Counted from the first letter of the stretch, positions 31,361 to 42,368 are shown. The stretch: DNA of 64,000 nucleotides from Tessaracoccus flavus (GCF_001997295.1 NZ_CP019605.1:1674001-1738000); one strand, 5' to 3'. The notes: generated by a model from the letters alone, not told the origin. Translations and numbers: made by a program.

Positions 31361-32938
31361 CTAGAGGACGTGGGTGATGAGGCCGTAGGCCAGCGAGTCC
31401 ATCAGGGCCTCCCAGGAGGCCTCGATGACGTTGGTGCCCACGCCGACGGTCGTCCACGTGAACTCCTTGTAGGACGTGTCGATGAGCGTGCGGACGGAGG
31501 CGTCGGTGCCGTGGCCCTCGTCGAGGATGCGCACGCGGTAGTCGGTGAGCTCGAACTCCCCCACCTCCGGGAACGGCACCTTCAGCGCGTCGCGCAGGGC
31601 GCCGTCGAGCGCGTTGACCGGGCCGTTGCCCTCGCCTACCACCATGTGGCGCTCGCCCTTCGCGGTCAGCTTGACCGTGGCTTCGGAGATGTTGATGCCG
31701 TCGCGCTCCTCGGTGAAGACCCGCCACGAGTGCACCTCGAACGGCAGCTCCAGCACGCCCAGCTGATCGCGCAGCAGCATCTCGAAGCTCGCGTCGGCCG
31801 ACTCGTAGGAGTAGCCCTCCATCTCGCGCGCCTTGACGGTCTCGGTGATGCGGGCGGCCAGCTCGCGGTCGCCGAGGTCGAAGCCCAGCTGCTCGCCCTT
31901 GATCTGGATGTTCGCGCGCCCGGCCATGTCGGAGATGAGCATCCGCATGTCATTGCCCACCAGGGAGGGGTCGATGTGCTGGTAAAGGTTCTCGTCCACC
32001 TTGATCGCAGACGCGTGCAGCCCGGCCTTGTGCGCGAAGCTCGACGCCCCCACGTACGGCTGGCGACCGAGCAGCGGCTGGTGCGCCACCAGCGCGATCG
32101 CATGCGCGACGCGGGTGAGGTCGGCCAGCTGGTCGGCCGGCAGGATGTCCCAGCCGTACTTCAGCTGCAGGTTGGGGATGAGCGCGGAGAGGTCGGCGTT
32201 GCCGGTGCGCTCCCCGTAGCCGTTGAACGTCCCCTGCACGTGCATGACGCCGGCCTCGACGGCGGCCAGGGTGTTGGCCACCGCGCAGGCCGTGTCGTTG
32301 TGGCAGTGGATGCCGAGGTTCGCGCCGGTGGCGGCGGCCGCCTCGACCACCTCACCCATCCAGCTCGGCAGCATGCCGCCGTTGGTGTCGCAGAGGACAA
32401 CCACCTCGGCGCCGGCGTCGTGGGCGGTCTGCACCACCTGGATGGCGTACTCCGGGTTGGCGCGGTAGCCGTCGAAGAAGTGCTCGCAGTCGACGAACAC
32501 GTGGCGGCCCTGGCTCTTGAGGTACTGCACGGTGTCGGTGATCATCTCGAGGTTCTCCTCGAGCGTGGTGCGCAGCGCACGGTGCACATGCTCGTCGTGG
32601 CTCTTGGCGACGATGCAGATGTACTCGGTGTCGGCGTCGACCAGCGCGCGGGTCAGAGCATCCTCCGACGCCTTCGCGCCCGCCTTGCGTGTGGCGCCGA
32701 ACGCGACCAGCTTGGACCGCTTCAGCCCCAGCTCCTTCGCCTTGACGAAGAACTCGGTGTCGTTCGGGTTGGCGCCCGGCCAGCCGCCCTCGATGAAGGT
32801 GACGCCCAGCTCGTCGAGGTAGCACGCAATCTTGAGCTTGTCGGCCACGGACAGGTGCAGACCCTCCTGCTGCGCGCCGTCGCGCAGGGAGGTGTCGAAG
32901 ACGTGGAACTCGGCGGGGCGCGTTGGGAGCGTCGGCAT
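31361..32938 (-). CDS. cimA: (R)-citramalate synthase
   Basis: 525 residues, taking ATG 32938 (MPTLPTRPAEFHVFDTSLRD). It has a DRE-TIM metallolyase barrel with the FDTSLRDGAQQEG motif, the HCHNDTACAVANTLA metal-binding motif (about residue 205) and a C-terminal regulatory LeuA-dimer domain. The DTSLRDGAQQEG start and length distinguish CimA from 2-isopropylmalate synthase. It condenses pyruvate and acetyl-CoA to citramalate, which LeuCD and LeuB convert to 2-ketobutyrate for isoleucine. The gene is divergent from leuB, with 165 bases between them. Confidence 0.93.
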   Translation of the reverse strand: MPTLPTRPAEFHVFDTSLRDGAQQEGLHLSVADKLKIACYLDELGVTFIEGGWPGANPNDTEFFVKAKELGLKRSKLVAFGATRKAGAKASEDALTRALVDADTEYICIVAKSHDEHVHRALRTTLEENLEMITDTVQYLKSQGRHVFVDCEHFFDGYRANPEYAIQVVQTAHDAGAEVVVLCDTNGGMLPSWMGEVVEAAAATGANLGIHCHNDTACAVANTLAAVEAGVMHVQGTFNGYGERTGNADLSALIPNLQLKYGWDILPADQLADLTRVAHAIALVAHQPLLGRQPYVGASSFAHKAGLHASAIKVDENLYQHIDPSLVGNDMRMLISDMAGRANIQIKGEQLGFDLGDRELAARITETVKAREMEGYSYESADASFEMLLRDQLGVLELPFEVHSWRVFTEERDGINISEATVKLTAKGERHMVVGEGNGPVNALDGALRDALKVPFPEVGEFELTDYRVRILDEGHGTDASVRTLIDTSYKEFTWTTVGVGTNVIEASWEALMDSLAYGLITHVL

Positions 32939-33103
32939 TGAGATCTCCAGACGGGTGGGGGGGCGGTCTCGCCCGAACAATACCCCGGGCCGACCCTCCC
33001 GCCGCCGGCTGTTTATCAGGCGGTTGCCAACCGCGTCTCATCCCCTGGACCGCGGCACGGACACCGGGGCAGCCGCGACCGTCGCTCCCGTAGGGTGCAG
33101 CGC

Positions 33104-34156
33104 ATGACTTCCAGCAACATTGCGGTGATCGGCGGCGACGGGATCGGCCCCGAGGTGACCGCCGAGGCGCTCAAGGCGCTGACGGCCGTCGCAGGCGCCG
33201 ACGCCTTCAACTTCGTCCACTACGACCTCGGCGCCGAGCGCTGGCAGCGCACCGGCGAGGTGCTGCCCGACTCGGTCCTCGATGAGCTGAAGGGCGTCGA
33301 CGCGATCGTGCTGGGCGCCGTCGGCGCCGCCCCCGGCTCCAAGGCGATCCCGAGCGGGCTATTGGAGCGCGGGCTCCTGCTGAAGCTCCGCTTCGCGTTC
33401 GATCACGCGGTCAACCTGCGCCCCTCGAAGCTCTACCCCGGCGTGCCCACTCCCCTGGCCCCGCGCATCGTCGACGGCAAGACCGTCGACTTCGTCGTCG
33501 TCCGGGAGGGCACCGAGGGCCTCTACTGCGGCAACGGCGGCGCCGTGCGCGTCGGCACCCCGCACGAACTCGCCACCGAGGTGTCGGTCAACACCGCCTA
33601 CGGCGTCGAACGCGTCGTCCGCGACGCCTACCGCCGCGCCCAGGCGCGCCGCGGCCACCTCACGCTACTGCACAAGCACAACGTGCTGGTCAACGCCGGC
33701 AGCCTGTGGAACCGCATCTTCACCGAGGTCGGTCAGGAGTTCCCCGACGTCGAGCAGAAGTACCTGCACATCGACGCCGCGATGATCGCGCTGGTCGTCG
33801 ACCCCAGCCAGTTCGACGTCATCGTCACCGACAACCTGTTCGGCGACATCGTCACCGACCTCGCGGCAGCAGTGACAGGCGGCATCGGCCTGGCCGCGTC
33901 GGCCAACATCAACCCGACCGGTGAGTACCCGTCGATGTTCGAGCCCGTCCACGGCTCGGCCCCCGACATCGCTGGCCAGGGCATCGCCGACCCCACCGCC
34001 GCCATCTCCTCGATGGCGCTGCTGCTCGACCACCTCGGCAAGCCCGAGCTCGCCAAGCGGATCGACGACGCGGTGACCGCCGACATCGAAGCCCGCGGCT
34101 CCGAGAAGCTCGGCACTGTGGAGATCGGCGACAGGATCGCCGCCCGGCTCGCCTGA
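33104..34156 (+). CDS. leuB: 3-isopropylmalate dehydrogenase
   Basis: 350 residues from ATG 33104, a length typical of actinobacterial LeuB. The NAD-dependent decarboxylating dehydrogenase motifs are present: [15 protein letters not shown] at the start, [14 protein letters not shown] (about 130), [12 protein letters not shown] (about 190), [16 protein letters not shown] (about 245) and a late [12 protein letters not shown]. It acts in leucine synthesis and, with CimA, in isoleucine synthesis. It is monocistronic; ptsI ends 23 bases beyond its stop on the other strand. Confidence 0.96.
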   Translation: MTSSNIAVIGGDGIGPEVTAEALKALTAVAGADAFNFVHYDLGAERWQRTGEVLPDSVLDELKGVDAIVLGAVGAAPGSKAIPSGLLERGLLLKLRFAFDHAVNLRPSKLYPGVPTPLAPRIVDGKTVDFVVVREGTEGLYCGNGGAVRVGTPHELATEVSVNTAYGVERVVRDAYRRAQARRGHLTLLHKHNVLVNAGSLWNRIFTEVGQEFPDVEQKYLHIDAAMIALVVDPSQFDVIVTDNLFGDIVTDLAAAVTGGIGLAASANINPTGEYPSMFEPVHGSAPDIAGQGIADPTAAISSMALLLDHLGKPELAKRIDDAVTADIEARGSEKLGTVEIGDRIAARLA

Positions 34157-34179
34157 ACCGGGATCTCCCGACAGGAGGG

Positions 34180-35880
34180 TCAGAGAAGCTCCGTCAGCTC
34201 CCCTGAGGCGAGGGCGTGCGCGGCTTCCCGTGCCTCGTCCGGGGAGTCGGCGGCCCGAGCGGCCTCGGCCATCCGCCGGCAGTCAGCTGCCGTGTGGAGG
34301 GAGAGGGCGTAGCGGACCATGGGCACCCGTTGGGGGGCCATGGAGAGACTCGCCACACCGAGGCCCGCGAGGACCAGCGCCATGAGCGGATCGCCGGCGG
34401 ATTCCCCGCAGACCCCGACGGGTTTCCCGGCGACGCGCCCGCCCTCACAGGCGACGGCGACCATGTCCAGCACGGCCGGTTGCCACGGGTCGAGCAGGTC
34501 GGACAGCTCCCCCACCATGCGGTCGGCGGCCATCGTGTACTGCGCAAGGTCGTTCGTGCCCAGGCTGGCGAAGTCGGTCACCTTAAGGATGTGCTGCGCG
34601 CGCAGCGCGGACGACGGCACCTCCATCATCACGCCCGCCGTGGGCAGTCCGGCGTCGTGGGCGCGACGGGTGAACCAGGCCGCTTCACTCGTGGTGGCCA
34701 CCATCGGGGCCATCACCTTCACGTCCGCGCCGGTCTCGGCGGCGGCGAGAGCCAAGGCCGCCAGTTGGTCGTCGAGCAGGTCCTCGCGCTCCCGCATCAG
34801 CCGCAGGCCCCGACGCCCCAACGCCGGGTTCGGCTCCGGCCCGAGGTCGGCGAACGCCAGCGGCTTGTCGGCGCCCGCGTCCAGGGTGCGCACCGTGACG
34901 GGACGCTCCCCGAACGGCGCGAGGATCCGGACGTACTCGGCCGCCTGCTGCTCCACGGTGGGGGCGGTGCTGGCCGACAGGTGGAGGAACTCGGTGCGGA
35001 ACAGCCCGACGCCCTCGACGTCGGTCGCGCCGGCCAGTTCAGCGTCTGCGACGTTGCCGATATTGGCCAGCAGCATGACGGGGTGACCGTCGCTGGTCTG
35101 GCCCGGCCCCGTCAGCGTGGCGACCCGCTCCCGCGCGCGGGCCTTCTCGGCCCTGACCGCGAGCCAGGCGTCGTCGGGGTCGACGACCAGTTCTCCGCTA
35201 TCGCCGTCGATGCCGACGCGTGTCCCGTCGGTGAGCGACAGGGCACCCTGGGCCTGCACGATCGCGGGGATCCCCCGCTGCGACGCCAGGATCGCGGTGT
35301 GGCTGGTCCGCCCCCCGGCCTCGGTGACGATGCCCACCACCAGCGCGGGATCCATCATGGCGGTGTCGGCCGGGGCCAGGTCGTGGGCGATGACCACGCT
35401 AGGTTCGGTGAGCTCCGGCACCCCGGGCATCGGGCGGTCGAGCAGCACCGCCTCGGCGCGACGCCCCACATCCAGCAGGTCCGTGACCCGTTCCGCGAAG
35501 TAGCCCCCCAGCTCCTCGAACTGGGCGGCGTAGCCCTCCACCGCGGCGTGCAGCGCATGCGCTGGGCCCTGACTGCGCAGGTTCTCCTCGACGGCGTCGA
35601 GCAGACCCGGGTCGCGGGCGATGGCCGCTGCGGCGCCCAGCATCTCGGCGGCGTCACCGCTGAGGGAGGCTGCGGTGGCGTCGAGCTTGGCCGCCACCGT
35701 CTCCAGCGCGTCCCCGACCCGGGCGAGGTCGCCGGCGGGATCGGCCGAGGCCGCCTCGTCGGGCAGCGGTTCCGGCAGGGAGACCACGGCCACGACGCCC
35801 ACCGCGGACCCGCCGCTGACGCCCACGCCCGTCAGTGGGGCGACGACGTGCGCGCCGGGCATCTCAACGCTGTTGGTCAT
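34180..35880 (-). CDS. ptsI: Phosphoenolpyruvate-protein phosphotransferase (PTS enzyme I)
   Basis: 566 residues from ATG 35880, the family length; the upstream extension to 35982 lies within the divergent promoter. The active-site histidine is in GGRTSHTAILASQRGIPAIV (about residue 185), and the PEP-binding barrel has GVGLFRTEFLH (about 290), LMREREDLL, LGTNDLAQYTMAADR and GVCGESAGDP. It passes phosphate from PEP to HPr in sugar uptake; HPr and EII genes are not in the window. Its 5' 255 bases and promoter are copied at 6620-6960. Confidence 0.95.
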   Translation of the reverse strand: MTNSVEMPGAHVVAPLTGVGVSGGSAVGVVAVVSLPEPLPDEAASADPAGDLARVGDALETVAAKLDATAASLSGDAAEMLGAAAAIARDPGLLDAVEENLRSQGPAHALHAAVEGYAAQFEELGGYFAERVTDLLDVGRRAEAVLLDRPMPGVPELTEPSVVIAHDLAPADTAMMDPALVVGIVTEAGGRTSHTAILASQRGIPAIVQAQGALSLTDGTRVGIDGDSGELVVDPDDAWLAVRAEKARARERVATLTGPGQTSDGHPVMLLANIGNVADAELAGATDVEGVGLFRTEFLHLSASTAPTVEQQAAEYVRILAPFGERPVTVRTLDAGADKPLAFADLGPEPNPALGRRGLRLMREREDLLDDQLAALALAAAETGADVKVMAPMVATTSEAAWFTRRAHDAGLPTAGVMMEVPSSALRAQHILKVTDFASLGTNDLAQYTMAADRMVGELSDLLDPWQPAVLDMVAVACEGGRVAGKPVGVCGESAGDPLMALVLAGLGVASLSMAPQRVPMVRYALSLHTAADCRRMAEAARAADSPDEAREAAHALASGELTELL

Positions 35881-35974
35881 CTTCCCGAGTGTAACCACCG
35901 GCTGTGACCCGCGGGCCGCAGCGTGGTTCCGACGACAGGCGTTCAAACGAAGATCCGCGAGCGATACTGACTGT

Positions 35975-36562
35975 GTGGACACCGCCTACCCCATCCGCAC
36001 CGACCGCCTGCTCCTGCGACCCCTGCGCACTGAGGACGTGGACGTCATCGTGGCCTACCGCAACCACCCCGCCGTCAGCGCGCTGCAGGATTGGGAGCTG
36101 CCCGTCACGCGGGATCGCGTGGAGCGACAGGTGGCCGAGACGTGGGTGGACTTGGAGCCCGGGGATTCACGCAACATCGGCATCGAATTCGACGGCGAGC
36201 TCATCGGCGACGTCTACGTCGGTCTCGACGAGCACAACCGGCCAGGTGAGGATGGGGTCGCGGAGATCGGCTTCACCCTCCGGCCCGAGTACCAGGGGAA
36301 GGGCTGCGCCACCGAGGCCGCCGCAGCGGTGGTGGACGACCTCGTATCGCGGCTCGGCTGCCACCGCATCGTCGCGCAGCTCTCGCCGCAGAACGACGCG
36401 TCGAAGCGGGTGCTGGAGCGGCTGGGCATGCGGCCAGAGTCGCTGGCGCCGAAGTCGTACTGGTGGCGCGGGCAGTGGGACGACAACCTCGTCTACGCCA
36501 TGAGCGCCGACGACTGGCTGGACCGCGGTGCTCAGCGCCGTCTTCCGACCGATTCACCCTGA
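35975..36562 (+). CDS. GNAT N-acetyltransferase (RimJ/RimL-like)
   Basis: 195 residues from GTG 35975. RimJ-type GNAT motifs: IRTDRLLLRPLRTEDVDVIV at the N-terminus, GIEFDGELIGDVYVGL, the acetyl-CoA loop RPEYQGKGCATEAAAAVV (about 105-122) and QNDASKRVLERLGM (about 142). It acetylates an amino group on a protein N-terminus or small molecule, not identifiable here. The gene is divergent from ptsI with a 94-base gap; that same divergent pair is the one copied into chimeras at 6.6-7.1 kb. Confidence 0.92.
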   Translation: MDTAYPIRTDRLLLRPLRTEDVDVIVAYRNHPAVSALQDWELPVTRDRVERQVAETWVDLEPGDSRNIGIEFDGELIGDVYVGLDEHNRPGEDGVAEIGFTLRPEYQGKGCATEAAAAVVDDLVSRLGCHRIVAQLSPQNDASKRVLERLGMRPESLAPKSYWWRGQWDDNLVYAMSADDWLDRGAQRRLPTDSP

Positions 36563-36714
36563 GAAAACGTATCGCGACCGTCATGTAGGGGCTGGCACAT
36601 CGTTTCTTCAGGATGAACAAACGGCCCGGCCATCCGCGCCGGACATGGCGGGCCATTCGACGCGCCACCGTGGGTCAGGGAAGGCTGTTTCCCAGGTGAG
36701 GGGGTCGGGGTGAG

Positions 36715-36942
36715 CCCCGAAACGCCAACGCAGAGACCGAAACGCCAACGTGGATCGGAACTCGCCGACGATAACCGTCGACGCCCCTGATATCTCGGGG
36801 GCGTCGATGGGTTCCGGGGGCGTGTGGTTGTGGTCGTTGGCGTTCCGGTGAAACCGTTGGCGTTCCGGTGAAACCGTTGGCGTTGCGGTGGAACCGTTGG
36901 CGTTGCGGTCTCTGCGTTGGCGTTCCGGTGAAACCGTCGGCT
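36715..36942. repeat. 20-bp-iterated inverted element, copy 2
   Basis: Two left units (AACGCCAACG at 36721 and 36741), a central palindrome (GTCGACGCCCCTGATATCTC...GGGGGCGTCGAT, about 36778-36808), then five right units beginning CGTTGGCGTT at 36835, 36855, 36875, 36895 and 36915: exactly 20 bases apart, consensus CGTTGGCGTTCCGGTGAAAC. It sits between two convergent genes; a CAGGTGAGGG motif flanks both sides. Apart from the element and the ilvC terminator, the 36563-37028 gap holds no gene. Confidence 0.92.
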
Positions 36943-36983
36943 CAAGGCTGACCTCCAGGTGAGGGAACGTGGAGGAGACCAAA

Positions 36984-37013
36984 GCGCCCCCACCGATTAC
37001 TCGGTGGGGGCGC
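36984..37013 (-). terminator. ilvC terminator
   Basis: GCGCCCCCACCGA - ttac - TCGGTGGGGGCGC, a perfect 13-bp stem 15 bases beyond the ilvC stop. Confidence 0.88.
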
Positions 37014-37028
37014 CTCTCAACGCTTGGA

Positions 37029-38069
<1,041 letters not shown>

Positions 38070-38081
38070 CTAGTTGGGTTT

Positions 38082-38585
38082 CTACTTGGACTTCTCGGCC
38101 AGGACCTTGGCGCCGCGCCCCAGCGCGACCTGCCCCGACTGAACGAGTTCGATGACGCCGTGGGGCGTGAGCATCTCCAGCAGCGCCGTCAGCTTCTCCT
38201 GGCTGCCGGTGGCCTCGATGGTGATGGTGTCGGCCGACACGTCGACGGCCTTCCCGCGGAACAGGCTGACCACGTCGATGACCTGGCTGCGGGTGCCGAC
38301 GTCGGCACGCACCTTGACCAGCATCATCTCCCGCAGCACCGCGCTGGGGCCGAGCTCCAGCACCTTGCGCACCTCGATGAGCTTGTTGAGCTGCTTGACG
38401 ATCTGCTCGAGCGCGGCGTCGTCCTCCACCTGAGCCACGACTGTCATGCGCGACACCTGGTCGCGCTCCGTGGGGCCGACGGCGAGGCTCTGGATGTTGA
38501 ATCCGCGCCGCGAGAACAGCGCCGCGATGCGGGTCAGGACGCCTGGCTTGTTGGAGACCAGGATCGACAGGGTGTGGGTGTTCAC
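38082..38585 (-). CDS. ilvN: Acetolactate synthase small (regulatory) subunit
   Basis: 167 residues from GTG 38585, which overlaps the ilvB stop (GTGA). The N-terminal ACT domain is [20 protein letters not shown] with [12 protein letters not shown], followed by the second regulatory domain ([10 protein letters not shown] to the end). It activates IlvB and confers valine feedback. Confidence 0.96.
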   Translation of the reverse strand: MNTHTLSILVSNKPGVLTRIAALFSRRGFNIQSLAVGPTERDQVSRMTVVAQVEDDAALEQIVKQLNKLIEVRKVLELGPSAVLREMMLVKVRADVGTRSQVIDVVSLFRGKAVDVSADTITIEATGSQEKLTALLEMLTPHGVIELVQSGQVALGRGAKVLAEKSK

Positions 38586-40324
38586 AGCACTTCCTCTTCC
38601 CATTCGGGGGCCATGTTGCGGGCCACGATGATCTCGTCGTTGCTGACGCCGGCGGGCACCATCGGCCACACCATCGCGTCCTTGTGCACGACGAACTCGA
38701 CGACGACCGGGCGGTCGTTGATCTCGAGCGCCTGCTGGATGGCAGCCTCCATCTCCACCTCGTTGGTGGCGCGGAGCCCGACGCAGCCCATGGCTTCAGC
38801 GAGCATCGGGAAGTTGGGCAGCGACTCGGTCATGAGATCGGTGTTGGAGTAGCGGCCCTCGTAGAAGAGGGACTGCCACTGGCGCACCATGCCCAGCGCG
38901 TGGTTGTTGATGACTGCGATCTTGATCGGGATGTTGTTGATCGCACAGGTGACCAGCTCCTGGTTGGTCATCTGGAAGCAGCCGTCGCCGTCGATGCCCC
39001 AGACCGTGGCATCCGGGTTGGCGACCTTCGCCCCCATCGCGGCCGGCACGCAGAACCCCATGGTCCCGGCGCCGCCGGAGTTGAGCCACACGTTCGGGTG
39101 CTCGTGCGGCAGGAAGTGCGCGGCCCACATCTGGTGCTGACCCACCCCGGTGACGTAGATCGAGTCGCTGGGGCTCAGCTGCCCGATCCGCTGGACCACC
39201 TCCTGGGGCGACAGGCGACCGTCGGGCGCCTCCTCCCAGCGCGGCTGGTACCGAGCCTTCATCGACGTCAACTGCCTGCGCCAGGCGTCTGCCTCGGGAG
39301 CCGGGTAGGCCTCGATGGCCTCATTCAGCTGCCGCAGCGTCTCCTTGACGTCACCGACGATCGGGATGTCGACCGGCTTGTTCTTGCCGATCTCGGCCGG
39401 GTCGATGTCGGCGTGGATGATCTTGGCGCCGGTGGCGAAGCTGTCGAGCTTTCCGGTGACGCGGTCGTCGAAGCGCGTGCCGAGAGCGATAAGCAGGTCC
39501 GACTTCTGCAGGGCGCCGACGGCGGCGACGGTGCCGTGCATGCCGGGCATGCCCATGTTCAGCTCGTGGCTGTCGGGGAAGACTCCGCGCGCCATCAGCG
39601 TCGTGACGACGGGGATGTGGGTCTTCTCGACGAACTCGGCGAGCTCGGCCGACGCGCGGGCGCTCATCACGCCGCCGCCGACGTAGAGCACCGGGCGCTT
39701 GGACTCGGAGATCATCTTGGCCGCGGCCCGGATCTGCCGCGAGTGCGGGCGGATCGTCGGCTTGTAGCCGGGCAGGTCGAGCTCGGTCGGCCAGATGAAC
39801 GGCGCGGTGGCGACGAGGGCGTCTTTCGCGATGTCGACGAGCACCGGACCCGGGCGACCCGTGCCGGCGATGTGGAACGCCTCTTGGATCGCCAGCGGGA
39901 TGTCGCGCACGTCCTTGATGAGGAAGCTGTGCTTCGTGATCGGCATCGTGATGCCCCGGATGTCAGCCTCCTGGAACGCGTCGGTGCCGATCGCGTGGCT
40001 GTTGACCTGGCCGGTGATCGCCACGAGCGGCGTGGAGTCCATGTAGGCGTTGGCGATGGGGGTCACGAGGTTGGTCGCCCCCGGGCCGGACGTCGCGATG
40101 CAGACGCCGACGCGGCCAGAGCTCATCGCGTAGCCCTCAGCGGCGTGGCCCGCGCCCTGCTCGTGGCGCACCAGGATGTGGCGGATCTTCGAGTCGTAGA
40201 GCGGGTCGTAGGCAGGCAGAATCGCGCCGCCGGGGATCCCGAACGCTACATCGACACCCATCCGTTCGAGCGACTCGACGAGTGCCTGGGCTCCCGTCAT
40301 GACCTGACCGTCTTTGTCTGTCAT
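38582..40324 (-). CDS. ilvB: Acetolactate synthase large subunit
   Basis: 580 residues from ATG 40324; the open frame above it is leader RNA. ThDP-enzyme motifs: the catalytic Glu in [14 protein letters not shown] (about residue 49), GPGATNLVT (about 74), and the GDG...N motif [16 protein letters not shown] for Mg-ThDP (about 445). It makes acetolactate or acetohydroxybutyrate. Expression is probably controlled by the leader peptide and hairpins upstream. Confidence 0.97.
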   Translation of the reverse strand: MTDKDGQVMTGAQALVESLERMGVDVAFGIPGGAILPAYDPLYDSKIRHILVRHEQGAGHAAEGYAMSSGRVGVCIATSGPGATNLVTPIANAYMDSTPLVAITGQVNSHAIGTDAFQEADIRGITMPITKHSFLIKDVRDIPLAIQEAFHIAGTGRPGPVLVDIAKDALVATAPFIWPTELDLPGYKPTIRPHSRQIRAAAKMISESKRPVLYVGGGVMSARASAELAEFVEKTHIPVVTTLMARGVFPDSHELNMGMPGMHGTVAAVGALQKSDLLIALGTRFDDRVTGKLDSFATGAKIIHADIDPAEIGKNKPVDIPIVGDVKETLRQLNEAIEAYPAPEADAWRRQLTSMKARYQPRWEEAPDGRLSPQEVVQRIGQLSPSDSIYVTGVGQHQMWAAHFLPHEHPNVWLNSGGAGTMGFCVPAAMGAKVANPDATVWGIDGDGCFQMTNQELVTCAINNIPIKIAVINNHALGMVRQWQSLFYEGRYSNTDLMTESLPNFPMLAEAMGCVGLRATNEVEMEAAIQQALEINDRPVVVEFVVHKDAMVWPMVPAGVSNDEIIVARNMAPEWEEEVL

Positions 40325-40363
40325 GGCCCACTCCCTTCCGTAGATGCTGGCCCCTGATTCCAA

Positions 40364-40390
40364 GAAAAAACCCCCGCTGCCCGATGGGGC
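40364..40390 (-). terminator. Attenuator-like terminator before ilvB
   Basis: On the minus strand, GCCCCATCGGGCAGCGGGGG is followed by TTTTTT at 40365-40370. It lies between the leader peptide and ilvB, 41 bases before the ilvB start, as expected for an attenuator. Confidence 0.75.
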
Positions 40391-40399
40391 ACACGAGGG

Positions 40400-40429
40400 A
40401 GCGCTTCGGAGAAAATTACCGAAAGCGCT
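40400..40429 (-). promoter_or_regulatory. Pause/antiterminator-type hairpin in ilvB leader
   Basis: AGCGCTTTCGG - taattttct - CCGAAGCGCT forms a 10-bp stem with one bulge. It starts at the leader peptide's stop codon, so a ribosome stalled on the Leu-Val-Ile codons would alter its folding relative to the terminator. Confidence 0.65.
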
Positions 40430-40458
40430 TAGGGAATTACGAGCTGGCTGCTGGGCAT
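40429..40458 (-). CDS. ilvB leader peptide (Leu-Val-Ile codons)
   Basis: A nine-codon [13 protein letters not shown], with a GAAGG ribosome site 7 bases before it. The consecutive Leu (CTC), Val (GTA) and Ile (ATT) codons are the three end products of the pathway. GTA and ATT are rare codons in this GC-rich genome, which would favour stalling. The hairpin and terminator downstream complete an attenuation system like those known for ilvB operons of corynebacteria and streptomycetes. Confidence 0.75.
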   Translation of the reverse strand: MPSSQLVIP

Positions 40459-40521
40459 GGGTCAACCTTCGCCGTTGACGCGCCCGCTGTCAAGCAACGC
40501 GCAACCGCGTTCCGACATATA

Positions 40522-40558
40522 AGACGGCGGGCCGGGTGTTATACCCGGCCCGCCGTCT
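40522..40558 (-). terminator. Terminator after the 40.6-kb membrane protein gene
   Basis: AGACGGCGGGCCGGGT - gttat - ACCCGGCCCGCCGTCT, a perfect 16-bp stem 14 bases after the stop. Confidence 0.85.
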
Positions 40559-40571
40559 GGTGACGTCTGCG

Positions 40572-41069
40572 TCAGTGGCGCACAGCCGCGCCGTCGGCCA
40601 CGTACTCGCGGTTGCGGATCGTGGTCAGTGCCCAGCCGATGAGGCCGAGGATCAGACCCAGGCCCATGACGAGCGCCGACACGCCGTAGGCGATGACGGA
40701 GCTGAACAGCGACGAACGAAGGAAGGAGGCGTTCATCATCGTCGCGCGCTGAGCCTGGTACTCCTCCGCCTTGGCCTCGTCGCCAGCCTCGCGTGCTTCG
40801 TTAGCCAGCGTGCCAAGCGTGGCGTACGTTTCGCCGCCGGAACCTTCAAGTGCGTGCACGTTGATGATGTCCGCCTGGGCGTAGGCGCTCAGCGGGCCGC
40901 CGACCTTCTCGCCGGCGTAGGCGCCGCCCATGAACTCCGAGTCGCCGGGAACCGTGATGTTCTCGGCCTTGAGCTGCGAGGTGACGACACCCCACGTGAT
41001 GGCGCCGGCCACGATCATGATGAGCCCGGCGATGATCGACACGATGCCGACGATTTTGGTGGCCTTCAT
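40572..41069 (-). CDS. Membrane protein of the family misnamed 'LigA'
   Basis: 165 residues from ATG 41069 (AAAGGGTCC upstream). One N-terminal helix (IVGIVSIIAGLIMIVAGAIT) and two C-terminal helices (about 118-150) enclose an extracytoplasmic domain of about 85 residues (ITVPGDSEFMGGAYAGEKVG, then GPLSAYAQADIINVHAL). Proteins of this layout in actinobacteria are often labelled aromatic ring-opening dioxygenase LigA, but there is no dioxygenase motif here, so the name should not be used. AT-rich upstream DNA (41090-41190) is likely its promoter; function unknown. Confidence 0.75.
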   Translation of the reverse strand: MKATKIVGIVSIIAGLIMIVAGAITWGVVTSQLKAENITVPGDSEFMGGAYAGEKVGGPLSAYAQADIINVHALEGSGGETYATLGTLANEAREAGDEAKAEEYQAQRATMMNASFLRSSLFSSVIAYGVSALVMGLGLILGLIGWALTTIRNREYVADGAAVRH

Positions 41070-41187
41070 TAGAGGACCCTTTCCGTTTGCGTAGGACGCG
41101 TCCACGTCCTCTTGGGATACCACACTAGGGTTAGGTATTCCTACCCTTACCAGGGGGTGGTATTACCCTCTACGACAGCGTGTCATA

Positions 41188-41580
41188 TTATGCGCGGATT
41201 TTCTCCCGCACGTCGTCCAGATCCGCAATGACCTCGGCCTTCATGTTGCCGACTCCGGGGTTGCTCGCCCAACGCGGCAGCACATGCACGTGGGCGTGGA
41301 ACACTTCCTGCCCCGACGCGGCACCCGCGTTCGACACGACGTTGCAGGCATCCGCGCCTAACTTGTCGATCAACAGCCGACCCACCCGCGCGACTGCGGG
41401 CGCGATCTCGGCGAGCACGTCGTCGTCGGCGAGGACATCGGCGATGTGGCGCTTGGGGACGACGAGAGTGTGGCCCTCCTGCCAGGGCGAGATGTCGAGG
41501 AACGCGAACGCCACCTCATCCTCGTAGACCTTCTTCGACGGTATCTCCCCCGCGGCGATCTTGCAGAACAGACAGTCCAT
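41188..41580 (-). CDS. HIT family protein (histidine triad)
   Basis: 130 residues. The start MDCLFCKIAAGEIPSKKVYE carries the usual Cys pair (C3, C6), and the histidine triad is FHAHVHVLPRW (about residues 95-105). These enzymes hydrolyse nucleotide conjugates such as AMP-lysine or dinucleoside polyphosphates. The gene follows hisF by 8 bases on the same strand. Confidence 0.93.
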   Translation of the reverse strand: MDCLFCKIAAGEIPSKKVYEDEVAFAFLDISPWQEGHTLVVPKRHIADVLADDDVLAEIAPAVARVGRLLIDKLGADACNVVSNAGAASGQEVFHAHVHVLPRWASNPGVGNMKAEVIADLDDVREKIRA

Positions 41581-41588
41581 GGCTCCTC

Positions 41589-42350
41589 CTAGCGGACCTC
41601 GAAACCTGCGGTGCGCAGGCCGTCCTTGACTTCAGCGACGGTGAGGCTCTGGTAGTGGAAGACGCTCGCCGCAAGCACCGCGTCGGCGCCAGCCCTGGCC
41701 GCCTCGACGAAGTGCTCGACGGTGCCCGCCCCGCCCGAGGCGATGAGGGGCACGTCCACCACCTGCCGCACTGCGGTCAGCATCTCGATGTCGAAGCCAT
41801 CGGTGGTGCCGTCGGCGTCCATCGAGTTGAGGAGGATCTCCCCGACCCCGCGGTCGCAGGCCTCGCGTGCCCACTCGATCGCGTCGACGCCGGCCGACCG
41901 GCGGCCGCCGTGCGTCGTGACGCCGAACCCCGACGGCATACCGGGCTCGCGACGGGCGTCGACCGACAGTACGAGCACCTGGTTGCCGAAGACCCGGGCG
42001 ATCTCGTCGATGACGCCCGGCCGGGCCAGCGCGCCGGTGTTGATGCCCACTTTGTCGGCCCCGGCCCGGAGCAGCAGGTCGACGTCGGAGACCTCGCGCA
42101 CCCCACCGCCGACGGTCAACGGGATGAAGACGGTCTCGGCGCAGCGCGCGACCATCTCGCGCGTGGTGGCGCGTCCGTCGGAGGAGGCGGAGATGTCGAG
42201 GAACGTCAGTTCGTCGGCGCCGTCGGCGGAGTACTTGGCGGCCAGCTCGACGGGGTCCCCGGCGTCGCGGAGGTTCGTGAAGTTGACGCCCTTGACCACC
42301 CTGCCGTCGTGGACGTCCAGGCAGGGGATCACTCTCAACGCAACGGCCAT
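41589..42350 (-). CDS. hisF: Imidazole glycerol phosphate synthase subunit HisF
   Basis: 253 residues, a (beta/alpha)8 barrel. The first catalytic Asp is in [17 protein letters not shown] (Asp11) and the second in [14 protein letters not shown] (about Asp134); the phosphate-binding GGGVRE and ASGGAG loops are present. It makes IGP and AICAR in histidine synthesis with HisH, which is not in the window. Confidence 0.96.
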   Translation of the reverse strand: MAVALRVIPCLDVHDGRVVKGVNFTNLRDAGDPVELAAKYSADGADELTFLDISASSDGRATTREMVARCAETVFIPLTVGGGVREVSDVDLLLRAGADKVGINTGALARPGVIDEIARVFGNQVLVLSVDARREPGMPSGFGVTTHGGRRSAGVDAIEWAREACDRGVGEILLNSMDADGTTDGFDIEMLTAVRQVVDVPLIASGGAGTVEHFVEAARAGADAVLAASVFHYQSLTVAEVKDGLRTAGFEVR

Positions 42351-42368
42351 GCGTGCCAGGCTATCTGG

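Noticed and set aside
40572..41069. Aromatic ring-opening dioxygenase LigA
   Set aside because: Three hydrophobic helices and an external domain, with no metal-binding or LigA motif; a propagated annotation error.
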